DNA from: Lateolabrax maculatus
Lineage: Eukaryota > Chordata > Actinopteri > Acropomatiformes > Lateolabracidae
Assembly (NCBI GenBank): GCA_031216445.1
Contig: CM062210.1
Location: 13,155,501 to 13,219,500 of the forward strand
Reading direction: 5' to 3'
DNA: 64,000 nucleotides
A model generated the notes under the pieces. The model did no database searches and had not been told where the DNA came from. It saw nothing but the letters and a program-made list of their open reading frames with translations. The translations under genes were made by a program, and so were the position numbers. Shown in pieces: positions 38,501-53,358 of the stretch (the stretch's first letter is position 1; each line of letters begins with the position of its first letter).

Positions 38501-41500
38501 CTAAATGAGAACAATGTGACAGGAACAGACCACAGTAGAACGGCTACAAGAGAATGCAATTAGAGAGGAAAATCTTCACCAACAAACAACAAGGAGTGCA
38601 ACTGAGCAGAACCGTGCAGGTGTCCAAATTCATGTTACTTGATAGAGATTAAAAATGCCAGTGATCCATCCAATGATTTCATCCAACAGGTGGGGGGATG
38701 ATTCACCTTTTAATATCATCTCTTGGAAAAGTTTTTATCAGCACTCACCTATGAGCTCCTTGTTCCTGATGTCCAGGGCCATATTTCTGAGGGCGGTGGC
38801 CACGGCACAAACCACCTTGTCGTTGTCTATCCTCAGTAACTCCACCAGGATGGGAAGGCCTTTCTCCTTCCGCACAGCAGCCCGGATGTACACTGACCAC
38901 TGACAGGGAGAAAACAGGGGGAAGTGAGTTAAACAGCAGAAACTGAACACAGTGGTGGAGGGGTATATTTACAGTTAAGGTCCCTCAGTCTGTAGTGTCC
39001 AAACTGTACAATTATATAAACAAATAAAAATTGAATGCATGAAATAATAGTAAAATAAAATCCAACGGTGCATTTATGGTGGCAATATTCTTCATAAAAG
39101 GAAGATTGTAGGAGTTTTGTGTCAATCGACAACAAATTGATTAAAAAAAAAATCAATATTTACAACCTAGGTTTTACTTTTCTAGATTTGTTCATCATTC
39201 GTAACAGTTGTGATATCAATCTACTTTTTGAAATGAGATAATAGGGATGCGAGGCATCCACTTGAGACTGCAATTACATTTGTGTTCACACAGCATGGTA
39301 AACAAAAGACGGGGCATGGCAACAATAACAAACGTATCCTCCTATTCTCCTTAAGCTAGTGACACTATGCATGTTTGGTTCACCTTAGTCTGAACCACTT
39401 CCAATCCATGCATTTTTATTGCTCCACTTTCATATTATCACTGTGCTGACTATTTTCTTTCTGACAGACTGTAAATAAAGTGGATGCGATAGCGAGAAGA
39501 GAAAAGAGACAGACAAAGCACAACGGGCGAGGCTAAGTGGCAGATGTTATAGTCAGGGGCAATATTAGAGCGGCTGAGGAATTACACTGACATTGATATA
39601 CTGTAAGAAGGAGAATTATCTAAACCAGAGAGAAGAGTTTTGAGCTTGGAGACCACTCTATCCTCCCTTAATAACTATCAATGTATGCACAAACAGCTCA
39701 AGTGGTGCGGCCTTGTGGGTCAACTGTAGAAGACCCAAGAATAGATATAAATAGGTGAAGTGTGAAGCAAAAAACATTCTGTCAAAAGAATAATTTACCT
39801 TTCCAGAGTATGTTAAGGTTACTACACATATTTGTTTTCTTAGAGACCAAAATAGGCAAACTATGGTTCATATAATCATTTTAGGAAATAACTCACCCTT
39901 GGAGGGAAATGATCATATGTCTTTACCAAGCGCTTAGTGAACTGAGTATGGACTGTGCCAGCCGTACGCCAACACAGCTTCTTCACAAACTGTTAGCGGC
40001 GCTATTTTCAAAGTCAGGAGAGGGAGCTTGCTTAGAGGAGACACGGCAAAGCACGCAGACACACGCATGCAGTAAGGATCCAAAATAGTAAATTTGATTT
40101 TCTGAAGACCACCTGCCCCCATCATTTCCTCCTTCTTCTGTGTCTCTCTATAGCCTCCTCTTTCATCCCCATCTTGCTCTTTTTCTCTGTCCATTCCACT
40201 ACCAATGGAAATACTCACAAAACCAGAAGCAGATACACACACCGCCCACGCAAATGTACAGGCCCACAGAGACATCCCTCTCAACCAGTGTGATTCCCTG
40301 TCAGTCTCTGGAGTTCATGGTTTCACATAGCAACATAACCTCTTGACTAAACATTTCTGACCACATAAACATTTCCATCAACATTCCCAGATAGCCTATT
40401 TACAACCAACAATGTCTGATGCAATTTTATCATTTAAAGGTTATTCCAAGGTTATGCCTTCACACTTTCTGCCTTTTACCCTAATACATACCTCATTCAA
40501 GGCTGAAGCTGCCCTCAGCAGTACTCTTCTATATGACTGCATGACTCATACATTATTACCATCTAGCTGCTTCCATCAGTCAGCTGCTGCTGGACCCTGG
40601 CCTTACTCCCTGGTGTGTTCAGGATTGGAGCCTTTACATTATTACAGTTATTGCATTGCAGCTGAACAATATTGTACACTATAGAACACATAAAAACATG
40701 GGATGGTGCACAAATATTTCAAAAAAAGTCAGCAAGATGGTGTAGTGAGATCCAACAGATTGTGGCTTTGAGTTGTTTATCTTCTGTGTTGTGGCATTTA
40801 CTGCAACCAAATCAGCCATTGAATTTTAGAGTGAACTGAACTTAACCAGTATTAACCAATTGTTAACATTTCATTTAATATTTGCCTGCCATGAAAATAC
40901 AACACCAGCGCCTAAATGTGACTTAGGGTATATTTACAATCAATTGAAGAAATAAGAAGGCAAAGAGTTTGGCAAACACTTATAATGCAGCTATTACCTT
41001 CCAACTGCCTGCAGCCAAGTTCTGCAGAGCCCCGGCTGCTCCCTCCAGGGTGTCGGGGTTGGAGCATTCAGACAGCAGGGTGAGGTAGGGCTTGACGATG
41101 GTGGGGTGCCACAGCATCTGAACCCCTTTAGGGGGCTCTGCGGTTTCTGGAAAGGGGCCCACGCCATCCCACTATAAAAGAGGAGACAGAATGGTACATG
41201 TTTTCGTGTGTTAACTAGAATTACTGAAGAGATAGTTGAGTGAATATTGTAAACTCTTTAACAGCAATGAGATTTTTTTGCATTCACACAGTTTTGTGCC
41301 TGTTAACTTAGTGTGGCTGTGGCTCAGAAAGTACAGTGGGTTGTTCACTAATCCCAGAGTTAGTGGTTCCATCCCCAGCTCCACCTGTCCATGTGTCCTG
41401 CGTGTGTGTATGGGTGAATGAGAGGCAACATTGTAATGTGAAAAAGCGCCACATAAATGCAGTCCATATACCGTTTGCTTTTCACTGGCTTGTCTTGTTG

Positions 41501-44500
41501 AAAGTGTTTTAACTCCCAGCTGAAGTGAGCTCTGTGACATCACATCACTGCAGCAAGGTGAGAAGTGAAACTACTGGAGGTCAGCTAAAACAAGATTTTC
41601 AGGGGGTGTCAAGTTAACACACCTAAGCAGTGAATTTTTAAAGGAGTAGAGAACACCTTTGATTCAGCTTCCCTACTCTTTCATAAAAGATATCTGTGGA
41701 TGAGTAAACTGTATATTCTTACGTGCAGGCATCAGAATGTCTGCATGCATGTTTGAAAGCAAAGTAGATTTTCACCCAGTACACCATGACCTATTAAAAA
41801 GTCAAAGAGACACTGAGTGAATCACTCCCTGTCAACCTGTTCTGTAGGAGACAATGGTGATGGAGGGGAGACGTGGGAAAGGGCAAAAGATAGAGAGAAA
41901 AGAGATGCGTGTGAAAAGAGAGACTACAAGAGAATATTTCACTCCTACGTTTGCTTTGAGAAATAAACGTTAATCTCCACGTCTCTTTCCCATTACCTCC
42001 ACCTCTCCTCCACTAAAATGGAGCCCCTTGATGTTTGAACCTCTTTGTTGAGTGACATGCCCACACCTCTTTCACATAGGCATGGGCCCACAACTATTTC
42101 TCTTTTATTTCTATTTCTTTGCTCTCTTTTCCCTCTCCTTGTCATTTATATCTTGTCTCCCTTTTTTCCTCCTGTTGATTCTTTCTCCTTATCTCTCTCT
42201 TGCTTTCTTTCTTGCTTGCTTCTCTCTCTCCCTATTTTCTTATTCTATTTCCATCCTTCTCTTCCAGTTCTCAGTTTTTACTCTCCCTATCGACCTTCTC
42301 GGTTTCGCTTTACTGCTTCCCCTCCTCCCCTTGTCTCAAGGTAAACTAGGCTAGTGTGTGTCTTGAGAGAGGTGTGTGTGACTGTGTGTGTGTGTGTGTG
42401 TGTGCATGTGTTTATCTATACATAGATCCTCTGATCATAAAAACAAAGGCTTCTTATATTTTCAAGTGTGTAGAGGCACTACAAGAAGAGGCACTGACAC
42501 TTTCCCAGTAGAGTACTTCCTGGTGCCTACAGACATCCTACATACCAAATATTAATGTATAATGTTAATTTGTGAATCTAAAATTCTCTAAAACTCAATC
42601 GTATTTGCTTCAGTATGAGAAACAGTTTCATATGCAGCCTCAAAATGTAATTGTTTAAATGTGAATACCATACTGTCTTTAATATTATATAATTTTTTTA
42701 CATACTGTATCTGCATGATAAGAATTGTGAAACACTAAAGTTGCCACATTTACTGTGGCTTAAGCTCTACATTGTCTTCTATGGGGAAATTGATCAAGTT
42801 GTTGAATTGCAGCTCACAAGTATGGAGTGAGAATACTAGATGCTCTGCCTTCTTTGCTGTTCTAAGTCAAAAATGTAAAATGTTACAGCTATAAAAGCCC
42901 CTTTTTTATTAAAACATCACTTTTGTTGATTGTAAATGTGCTTCAAGAATTTTCAAAAGACGGCTGAATATCTTGAAAAAAAAACGTAAATGCGAAGAAT
43001 ATTCCTGATGGTAAAAATCTGTGTGTGTGTTAGTGTGTGTTCCAGTAGTCCATTAGAAGTGTTTAGGTCCAGTTCAGGCTCCCATGCTGCTCTCTGGCCT
43101 TGCTGTCTGAACCTCTTATAAATGATTAAGGAGACTACATTACAGTCTAACTGCCTGTGTCTCTCTCCCTTACTCAGTCACTGTATCCATCTCTCTCTCC
43201 CTCTTGCCTGGTTTCTTCCCTACACCACTTCCCTGTCTCTCTCTCTCTGACCCAGTCTCCCACCCCTCTCTTTCAGTCTCTCTGTGCTTGTCTGTGTCTC
43301 ACTAACCTCCACCCTTCACTCTTGTATTTGTGGGAAAGTGTATTCCTCTGGGTTGCTCCTTCTTGGTCCTGTCTGCATCCAGCTCTGTGTAGAGCTTTGG
43401 GCTCGGGTGGGAAACAGGTTTGGTTTATTTTTAAATGTAAATTATGAAGAATCTCTCTCTTCCTGTCTCTTTTTCTCTCTGTCTGTGCAAATGGTCCGTG
43501 TCCATGTGTGTCATGTGTTTCGCAAAGATACACAACGCCCACTGGGAAGAGGGAAAGAGACACAGCGTAGCCAATGTGTTGCATTAGCCTGGAGAGCAAA
43601 TGGCTAATAATGGATTAAATACAGCACAAATATAGCTCTGGGTGCCGTGTTTGGTTTGGATTTCAAATATCAGTCTGGTTAATTGGGGTTAGATCTTAAG
43701 GACACAAGCACAAGCTGTAGGCGTGTCTCGGTTTTGGGCCTGGGGACATTTTCTAACACAAACAAGTTTTTGTAGGCCGTCAGGTGTGCTTTTGACCACA
43801 TGTAAACACGAGGTCTTGTCCGTGGAGAAAACAACAGGAAAGAGGGAGAATAAAAAAAAAAAAAACATGAGAATGATGAAGACTTTAATGAGAAAAGTTT
43901 GGGTTTAAACGTTTCAAATATACAAAATGTGAATAAAAAAATAGGGAAAAAGTGGCGTATGAGCCAATACATTATAAAAGAAGCCAATGCATTATAACTC
44001 AGCTTGCAGAATACTCTGTGATCTGTGATTTTCATCCCCTTTTCCATTTTTTACCACACGTCCCCGTTGAAGGCACAGCCGCCTCAACAACTCACACTGC
44101 GATCCTGCTTCATTATGAAAGCTGTCTACTTCAACTTTTTGCACCCATGTGTATATATACATATGGGGGATAAATCAAAGCAAAAACCTCAATAAATAAG
44201 TAGAGCAACATAATGAATGCAGATTCATGGCACAAGTCGTCACTGTATATCGTTTTAACGTGATGATATCCATCATATGGCATGGCCTTTGCAGTCACCT
44301 GATCTCAAATTCCCAATTAACAGCTATGGGAGATTTTGGTGCTAGCGGCCCAACACGAACCACCTTCTGTTGGTGAGACACATTTTTCCTCCACTGCGTC
44401 CATTCCATCCGTCTCTATCTCCATCATTTCCTTGCCCACATCATCTTCTGTAATTCCGCCCTCACCTGATCGGCTCCCTTCTTTTTCTTCTTCTTCTTGC

Positions 44501-47500
44501 CCCAGCAGCCAGAGCTTTCTCCGTCACGGCCGTTGGCATCACAAAGCAGGCCATCCAGCTCCTCCAACCCCCCCTGCTGGCCGTGGGACGTCTCGGCAGC
44601 CAAGCGGTACGACAGGTTCCTCAGGATGCAAACACAGTTTTCTACAGTCTGGAGATGGAAAGATTTGGGAGAGATGAAAGATGAAGTGAGGTAGGGGGAA
44701 GAAGGGGTGAGGAGTAAGAAAGAGGAGATAGAAAAGAGAAATATAAATGAATAAAGTGAGAAAGTCGAGCTGAGCGATTTGTGTTTGATGCCATTTAATG
44801 AAACATATCGCTTGGAAACAGAAAAAACTCAAAGTCAAAGCGTGTTAATAAAAACCGCCCACCCTCACACTTCGGCCTTTCACCCCCACCCACCCACGAG
44901 CCAGACAGGCGGAGAGAGAGTGAGAGACAGAGAGAGAGACAGAAAGGAGAGAGAGATAATCTCATAGGTAATATGCTTCTGTATTTTGTTAGCTCTGACT
45001 TTGAAATGAGATTAGAAGAAACTCAGGTAAATGAGGAAAAATGACAAGCCCAATATATTGCATCACACCCCATTAAACGCAATGTTTAGAGGCAAACCTG
45101 CCACCCGAGGACCGTGTGCGTGTATGAATGAGAGCAAACTAATTCTAACAGTGTATGTTGTCTATGCTTCTGTGTACTTGGACTGAGTGTGTGCATTTGC
45201 ATGTGTGTGTTTGGTATCACTGAGAAAGGGGAGTCAACAGAGTGGAAATTAACAAAGACAAATCATCAATCTTCTCTCTGTCTGACCGTTGCTTTACGCA
45301 AAAACAACTAAGGAGTGTAATTGAACAGCCTCAAGAGATGCAACAAACAAAACAATGTCTCACTCCAGCGAGCTGCAGTCATGTCTGAAATTCTATTCAC
45401 ACGCTATTATAGAATGATGCAGGAGAAGTTACATTTTATTTACAATTTAGTTTGACATTTCATATTTCGATCTGTTATTTCACCTTTATTTAATACCCAG
45501 TTCTTTCCGACTGCACAGTTTAGGAACTATAAAGACTCTTGACCTTGCTTTTAAAATAGCGCTTATTGTCTCCACAGGAAGGTCAGAGGTCGGGGGTCAG
45601 GATCGAATAGCAGCCCTACAACACAAATTCTACTCTTAATTGTATACAAATCTACAAACTAATATGTGACCCCAGCCTGTCTGTATGACCTTTTGCTTCT
45701 TTCCACACTGCTAATCCATAACACTCTTCAGAGACACTAGACTACATACATTAATGAACTCGCAGTAAAATTCTCCCTGCAGTGGCAACCACTCTTAATG
45801 AAAGATGTTAAATATCAACATCATATAATCTATGAAATGTCAGCATTATATTGGTTCTGTATGTAGAATAATGTGCTTAGTCTAATAGGTCTTGCACCAT
45901 CATTTTAAATGACTGTATCAGTTAACTTAATTGCCTCTTAGCTGTGTGGCACTACATACTGTGAATCCTATTTAAATGTCTCCAACTTCCCCACATCCGT
46001 ACAATTCCTTACAGCATAATAGCAGTAATCTGTAGATTGTGTTTAATGAAAGAAGCGACTATAAAACATAATTGTCACATTACATATAGTGATTACTCCT
46101 CTGATCGGGTGCATTCCTGTCTTGATATGTGGACATGAAAGGCAAAGAAGAGAGAGCTAAGACTGTCTCGATGATCAAAACGCAAATTCTGAAGAATCCT
46201 GAGAGCGATGGTGAGACTAATTTTTGTGAGAGCACGGAGACACAACTGATTATACCAGTATAAGGGCACATTAACTGGTAGACGCTCAGTTATAATGTTA
46301 CTTGATCAACCTCAGCTTGTGTTAATCTTAATATATTGTCTTAATTTCTGCTTTCTTGGTTTAGGAGACTGCTATTACAAATACATATTTTTCATCTACA
46401 CATCATATTGGTAAAGTGGAGCTAATATATATTAACTATATGTTGTCGACTCCTTGAGATCGGTCTGCCAACGAAACAGACTAGACAGTGTGAGGAGGAG
46501 GTAGTCTGGGCAAAGCAGGTGTGCAAAAAAGAAGAAAAGGCAGACAGAGTACAAAATGAGCATGTGCCTAATGTGCATCGCTATTTCAAAAGTGACCACT
46601 TGCTGGTTCACCTGCCAATCAGTCTTTGTTACTGTGGCGACAGCAGTACTCCTCTGGTGACTGTAGTCAGACGGTGAAGGGGGTGGGGGGGTTTAACAGT
46701 GATTAAGGATGGCCATTTAGAGAAGCTGGGAGACAGGGAGACCTTGAGGAGTCAGCCATCCACAACACTGTTTATGTAGTATTGACTGGGCCCCACATAC
46801 TGTGTCATGAACACACATATACACTCCACACCAACATGCGGGCCAACTTAGTGATTTAGTTTGAAAATACACATATGACATGGTTTTAATACAAAGGACA
46901 ACGGATGAAGCTAAAAAGATTTAGAGTGAAGAGCATGAATGAATTTACGCAGGCACAGTCATGCACATTACATAAACACAAGCTAAGATGTTCAGAGCAC
47001 ATACACACACACATACACTCACAAACACATACACACACACACACCTTGCTGTCGATCTCGCTGCTGCCCAGGGAGGTCTGGATGACGTAGAGCAGAGCAT
47101 CTGTCAGGCCGTCACACTCCCTCATCCTTCGTCTTGCCTCCTCACCTGCGGAGCTTACATTCCTGCAACACATACACACAAAGAACAGTGGTCAGGGTAT
47201 GTGCGTGTGTGTCTGTGTGTTTGACAAATGGAAAGAGAAAAACAAATGGGGAAAGAAAGAGAGTCGGTGAAGAGGGAAGATAAGGCAGGAAGACAGTCGA
47301 AAGAAAAAAGAGAGCTGGTAACGGCAGGTGTAGAAAGACAGAGGCAGAGAGAGAGAGAGTGACAGACAGATACTGGGAAACCTGGCAGCTCTCCCTAAAC
47401 TAAACAATTGAAAAGGGAACATTAAAATTCTGGATACATCTCAATCCATGCCCCGAAGGCTTGCTTCAATCTAAAGCACTTGACTTGAGTCCAAAAAAAA

Positions 47501-50500
47501 GAAAAAAGGAACAAAAAAAAAGAAAAGCTGCTTTAGTCAGACAGTTGGTGCCTGAACTTCACAGCCAACACTCACACCAACGCTGCTTTGATAATTTGAC
47601 AATATTGTTCAGTTTATTATTAGCAGCTTTGCCAATATGATGCACAGAAATGATGAATAGAATTTTAATTGAAGTGGAAGTACAGGTGGGTGGTGTAGGG
47701 TTGGATTTGTTTGGGTTTCAACATGGAGCTGTCTGTGATACAGATACACTCAGTACCAGACAGCAACTCATTTCCCTGTGTCAATAAAATAAATGTGAAA
47801 CTGAGGCGTTTAGCAGGTGCGTGATTGAATATTGTATTGTTGTATACACATGCAACTAACACTTTCAAGTTACTATATGTAAATGAACGCATGGTGGATT
47901 ATTGTATATAATGAACCCAAAATGCTTTACTACTTTGGCTATAAAAAGACATAATGTTTCCTGATGCATTATATCAACAACACTCTTGAACACAAAAATG
48001 AATAGACACAGCTAAATGTTTATGTAATTTCAAAAGTGACATGATTTGAGGTCACTCAACATTGCCTATATACCAGAGCATAACAATGTTTACAGTGCAG
48101 TAACTGGCTCTATAGGAATAGATTAAAATGCAGTATGATTTATGTAAATCATTAGCATAAATGAACAGAAAGCAAATACAGTTGAGATGGTTAATACTAT
48201 CAGTGTTAATACTATTTAATCACATTGTTACTACTAATGAAATATGACCAAATAATTGAAAAATAGGTAAATGGATTTTAAATTGATTAAATATTTAACA
48301 GAGGACCGTGCCAAAAAGAGAAGAGATAATTTTGACATACAGTACATACTTTGCATTTAAAAGGTTTAATGATGACAAAATAACAGGCAGGCTTGCAGTC
48401 AAAAGACAGGCAACTTCACACACAGCTTTTGTCTGAGAAGTTCCTGAAGTTCATTTTCCAAAGACAGCTTCATACACTCCCTCAGTCAATCCCCTGCTCA
48501 AAAATAGCATTCACTAAAATATAAAAACAAGAAATGTTTCTAACTGAGCACAGACTGTGTATCATAGTGTAGACAGCTTTTAGGGAAATAAGCGTTAGAG
48601 CCATAACAAACATAGTGTAGTCTGCGTGTCTGTCTACGTGTGAATACAGAGGAGACAAATGTATATGCTTAGTCCTTAAATGTAATTGTAACAACCACTC
48701 AATACATTTCCTCACAATCTGTAAAATCATATCTTGTTAATTCAGTTCATAGCGACAATGGAAGATAACAGTGATGTCCTCTAAAATTGTTATATTACAC
48801 AATGATGTCACTATTAGTATAGTGATAGTTGAGTAGAGTGGAAATACTTTTGAGGTTATTTACTACAGCACATCTTCGGGTGGCCATACTGGAGGGCTAC
48901 AATTGTTGTCGAGCATGACCATGAACAACTGATTGCAATTACATGAGCTACCTGGCTGGCTCAGTATTAATGTCTGTGCTGCTTCTGACTGAGAATGGAT
49001 CAATTTATCACTGATGGATCCAATCTGAATTTGTGTTTAGATCATGTCTCCTTGATGTGATTTGTGCAGGGACCAATATTATGTGGCTTGTAGCTGTATT
49101 TTAACATCATTATCAAACCACAAAGCTGTTTCTTGTGGCTGAGTCTTGAAAAAGGGACCAGGCAGTAAGACATAACACAATAAGCAGAGTTTGCAAATAT
49201 GTAATTGTCCTCATACCATTCTATTATGGCCTTTGTCTTTTTATATCTCTATATTTATTGGCTGGTTGATACAGACTGAACTTTTATTTGAGAACAATAC
49301 TGCAATGAACCACCATTATGCTCACCTATAATACGGGTGCAGACAACTGACAAAACCGAGAGCAAACAATTAACAAACCAATCATTGAAGTTTGGTAACG
49401 TGAGTTTAAACATCTTTCTTTAAAGGTGAAATGTCAAAAAAACTGACAAGACAGACAACAGAGGTGTGGACGTGGAGACAATGTGATGGTATGAATGAAT
49501 AAGTTGATCCATCACATTGGCTTAATAAAGAGATCACAGCTGTTTCACAAGTCTATGAGATGAGGTCAATCATTTATTGTACTGATGAGAACAAGGGAAG
49601 AGAGAGAGAGGCAGGGAGACACAAGAACTCAATTAAAACTTAACGTTCACGGCTCTCCGCTTCCAAGAGAAGGTCAAGTCATTTTCACCCGCTTTGAATG
49701 CTAATGGGCAAACAAGCTCACGATGGAAAACCCGCTTAGCAGAGACACAGTTCTCTGTCAAGTCGATATAAAACAACGGAACAGTGAAAACACTTCACCT
49801 TGACTAATGTTTAAGCACCAAAGACAGGAGGTGGGTGGGTGAGAAAGAGAGAGGGTGGATTATTTATTGCCTTAATGCTCAGCCTTGAATATGCTGACTT
49901 CTACTAAAATTTCCATCAAGTTTTTTACCTCATGCCTATCATCATGTTTGGAGGCAAAGACACCTGACTGGCTGTTCAGTTGAACATATATGTTTAACTG
50001 AGAGAACTTTCACAAAATAGGGATGTTTGCCTGCATAGATGTAAACTGTCAAGCCTGAATGAGTTCCTGAAGATGCCATTCCTTCTGTTGGGAAAAATAC
50101 TGACTTTAAGGCTATTTCACTGATGGACCAACATTTAACAAGCTCATGTTCCTCTATTGTAAATCTTCTCACCTGACAGCTATCACACAGACAGAGCCTT
50201 AACTAAAGCCTGCATTATGTCTTCGCGTTCTCTTTCTGTGGATAAAGATAAACACTGTGGGCGAGTTTTTTTTTTTTTAGTTTTGCACAGCTGGACACAC
50301 TTAGGCTGAGATACAGTAAATCTGGACACAACTGTTGAAGAATTGGTTTCAATCCTTTGAGAGCAGGTGTTTTAGTGGCACGATTCTGCAACTACATGTC
50401 CCACTTCTAAATTGTATTCAAAACACCATCAAAATAAAACATACAAATCATTTTTTATTTTATTTTATCCAATCAGGTGTAGGAAGGGTTCATTTTATTG

Positions 50501-53315
50501 ACTGATTTCATCAATGGCCTTCCAAAATAACAAGGAGCGAGGCCAGATCACAATGGAATCTATTGATGTTTGCAAAAAAAAGCAATTCTTTACACTTTCA
50601 TGCTCAAGGACATTATAAACTATACAGTGTATAAGAAATGTAAAGTAAAACCACAAATATGTCTATGTACTCTCAATGCATTCAAGCTCCCTGTCTTTCT
50701 ACAGTGTGTTAATGTCACATAGTGATTTACTGACATGCCCTGCAAATTCCTGTGCAGTCTTTTAAATACCTAGAAATGGAAATGATTCTGACGTTGGTCA
50801 TGTACTCTGTCATGTCCGTAACTACACTGGCTGCCTGTTATGTACAGCGTAATAGCTTTTGTCCATCTGGATACACTGCCCTGGAAAGGTCTGTAGACAG
50901 CTGCCCCATGGACTGGAGATGAACATTACCGTGTGTGTGTGTGTGTGTGTGTGTGTTTGTGTTTGTGTATATGTAAGAAATAATGTGAACGTGCTTGTGT
51001 CTGTGTCTGTGCGTGTGCTTGCTGCCTGTGCACATGTGCTTGTTAGTCTACTGGTTCTGTAATGAAGCATGAAATATTGTGCCTTTCTGCAACACGCCTT
51101 TCCTTCTGTGCTAGTTACAGACTAACACAGTGAGGCCAGGATTTCTTATGCAGAAAATAGCCTGCTAACGTTTTTTTTTGCTGGGTGTAATGTGTCCTCA
51201 GGCATTCTCACATCTTACTGTGTTGCATCACAGAATGTTTAGATACTGCTGGCTTGTTTGTTTGATTCAGCTTCTTCACTCTGACATAAGGGATTTATGA
51301 ACCCCGGTAACATAATCTGTGCATATGGTTATCGCTCAGAGAGGGAGAGCAGATGAGATGGCATATTTCATAAGAAATTGAAGGATGAGTATGGAATGTG
51401 ACATTTTAAGCAATGTGTGTGCATGAACTCTAAAAACACTTTTCTGAAAGAGGGCATGTGAGCACCTACATGCTGATTATTAATTCCTTCTGTGTGTGTG
51501 TGTGTGTCTGTGAATGTCTTTAAATTTAACTGGTAATCCTTCTATTTAACGAGTCCATTACAGGCTTACACTTCACCCTATCTGATGTCACTCCTCATTA
51601 ATTCAATCTAACTCATTAGCCTGCATTGTTAAATAATTACCTACTGAGCAAAAAGACACAGAACTTGATTAAACATCCCATTCAGAATTTAACAGTTGTT
51701 ATTTTAGCTGCAGTTAAGTGACAGCAAAGTGCCAGTGGTGCCAGTGCTAAAGAGCAGCCCACTTCCCGACTTTACCTCAGAATGTTTTGAAAAATACATT
51801 GTGTACTAGTCCTACTAATTGTAATGTTTGCCATTAGCTGGTAATATTCAGTCATTTGTCTCTTCCTGAAGTGTAATAAACAACATTTGGTTTATTCTTA
51901 TGGGAAATTTTGGGAGGAAACACGGGGAGAAGTGTGGCAGTGTTGTGGCATGAGCCCTCTCTCAGGGAAAAAAATTAAAAACAAATTAAAATATTCATCG
52001 GAATACTGCTGGGCCAGCACCAATAAAAGTACAGAAGGACACAAAAATGTCTTTTTTTTTGGAACATATGACAACAAAATAAGAGAATGAAGAAACTTAA
52101 AGGTTGACTTAATTCAGTGCATGTATAGGATTGGTTAATGGGAGTCTACATCTGGTGAGTCGGACTATCTTAGAGTATGCACAAGTTATGAGCCTTGCTT
52201 AAGGGATAGCATGTCACCTCACACCCTTTTTTTCAGTTATCATCCAGTCTAGCAACCTGTCAAATGTCTTTATCATCAAACCTTTAGGCTACAAACTATC
52301 TCCTGTGATTGATTTGGTCCATTGCTGCAAAACAGCATCATAAAATAAATATATGATTTAAATATGGCATTGTTCTGGTTTGTTTATGCCTAGTAGTCTC
52401 TCCTCACAGAAAACATGGCTAAGCAGTTTCCAATCGCTCAGATAGTAACAGTAATTTCTGAAAAGTAACATCCACACATAAGTGAGAAAAAGTTCACTAA
52501 CAAGCTTCCTGGTACCTGCAGGAGCTGGCTTGGAAGCCATTAAAGCATGGCGAAGTTGACCTTGTTTTTCACCAATTATACTGTTTAAAAAATGCTAGAC
52601 AGGTTATACATTTTTCATTTGACATTGATTTTCCTTCCCAGTGTGCAACAGTGTACCTGAGGAAATTAGTTGAGAGTCACTGAGTTAATCATAAGTCAGT
52701 CACTTTCTACATTTTGAGAAAGATGTGAACATGAGTGAATCTCGGACAGATGGCTTTCTAATGCTACTCAAGGAACAAATGACTTTTTCTCAAACAGCTG
52801 GTGTGTGGTAGCTCTGCACAAGTGTCTGACCGTGTGTATGTGTGTGTGTGTGTGCTAGTGTGTGTATTTGATGGGGGCACATGCAGCAGAGGGTCATCAC
52901 CAGATGGCGCGCACATGCATACAAACCAATTAATATCAGTGAAATAAATATGGAAACAAACTAATTTGTGTCCACACACTCCTTATTCTTGATTCATCTA
53001 ATAACTCATCCAACTGCTCTCCCACACCTCTGGGTGTTTGAGAGGAAACAAATTGAAAGTGTTTATGAGTGTGTGATCCTGATGAAGTACAGAAACACGC
53101 ACAGACACACACGGACATACACACACACACACACGCACACACACACACACACACACACGTGGAGGCAGGAGGTTTTCTCCAGCTTGGCTGTAAACCAACA
53201 ACCTGCAGAGAGGTAAACAGCCCCTGACTGGAGGATATGGAAACCCCTCCACGTGTCTGGCCTGATAACACAATGTGTGTGTGTGTGTGTGTGTGTGTCG
53301 GTGTGTGTGTGTGTC

Positions 53316-53358
<43 letters not shown>

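Larger units (their letters stand above)
26281..38748 (-). other. intron E-F (12.5 kb), largest intron
   Basis: No coding exon was found. Noted items are CA/TG arrays (28681-28702, 28771-28818, 29339-29380, 32479-32502, 33279-33303), a degenerate GACT-type repeat (28955-29195), a C run followed by an A run (32689-32725), two CTCF-like sites (about 29435 and 31620) and X-box-like palindromes (33472-33485, 37902-37915). Most of the remainder is AT-rich unique-looking sequence. Confidence 0.8.
41172..44465 (-). other. intron C-D (3.3 kb)
   Basis: It contains a degenerate tRNA-derived SINE (41311-41475), a plus-strand pyrimidine-rich region (about 42060-42340), a TG repeat (42378-42405) and further CT-rich stretches (43160-43290). 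No additional exon was recognised. Confidence 0.8.
44649..47044 (-). other. intron B-C (2.4 kb)
   Basis: Its sense 5' end is a TG-rich repeat that includes the donor of exon B, and its 3' end is a long pyrimidine tract before exon C. A cluster of nuclear-receptor-like half-sites lies at 45539-45601. No exon was recognised. Confidence 0.8.

Noticed and set aside
41311..41390. Functional tRNA gene
   Set aside because: Only box A/B-like words are present. There is no cloverleaf, and the 3' part is a SINE tail.
44539..44838. Minus-strand open frame over exon C
   Set aside because: It is in the wrong frame. The correct frame is bounded by splice sites and gives TVENCVCILRNLSYR.
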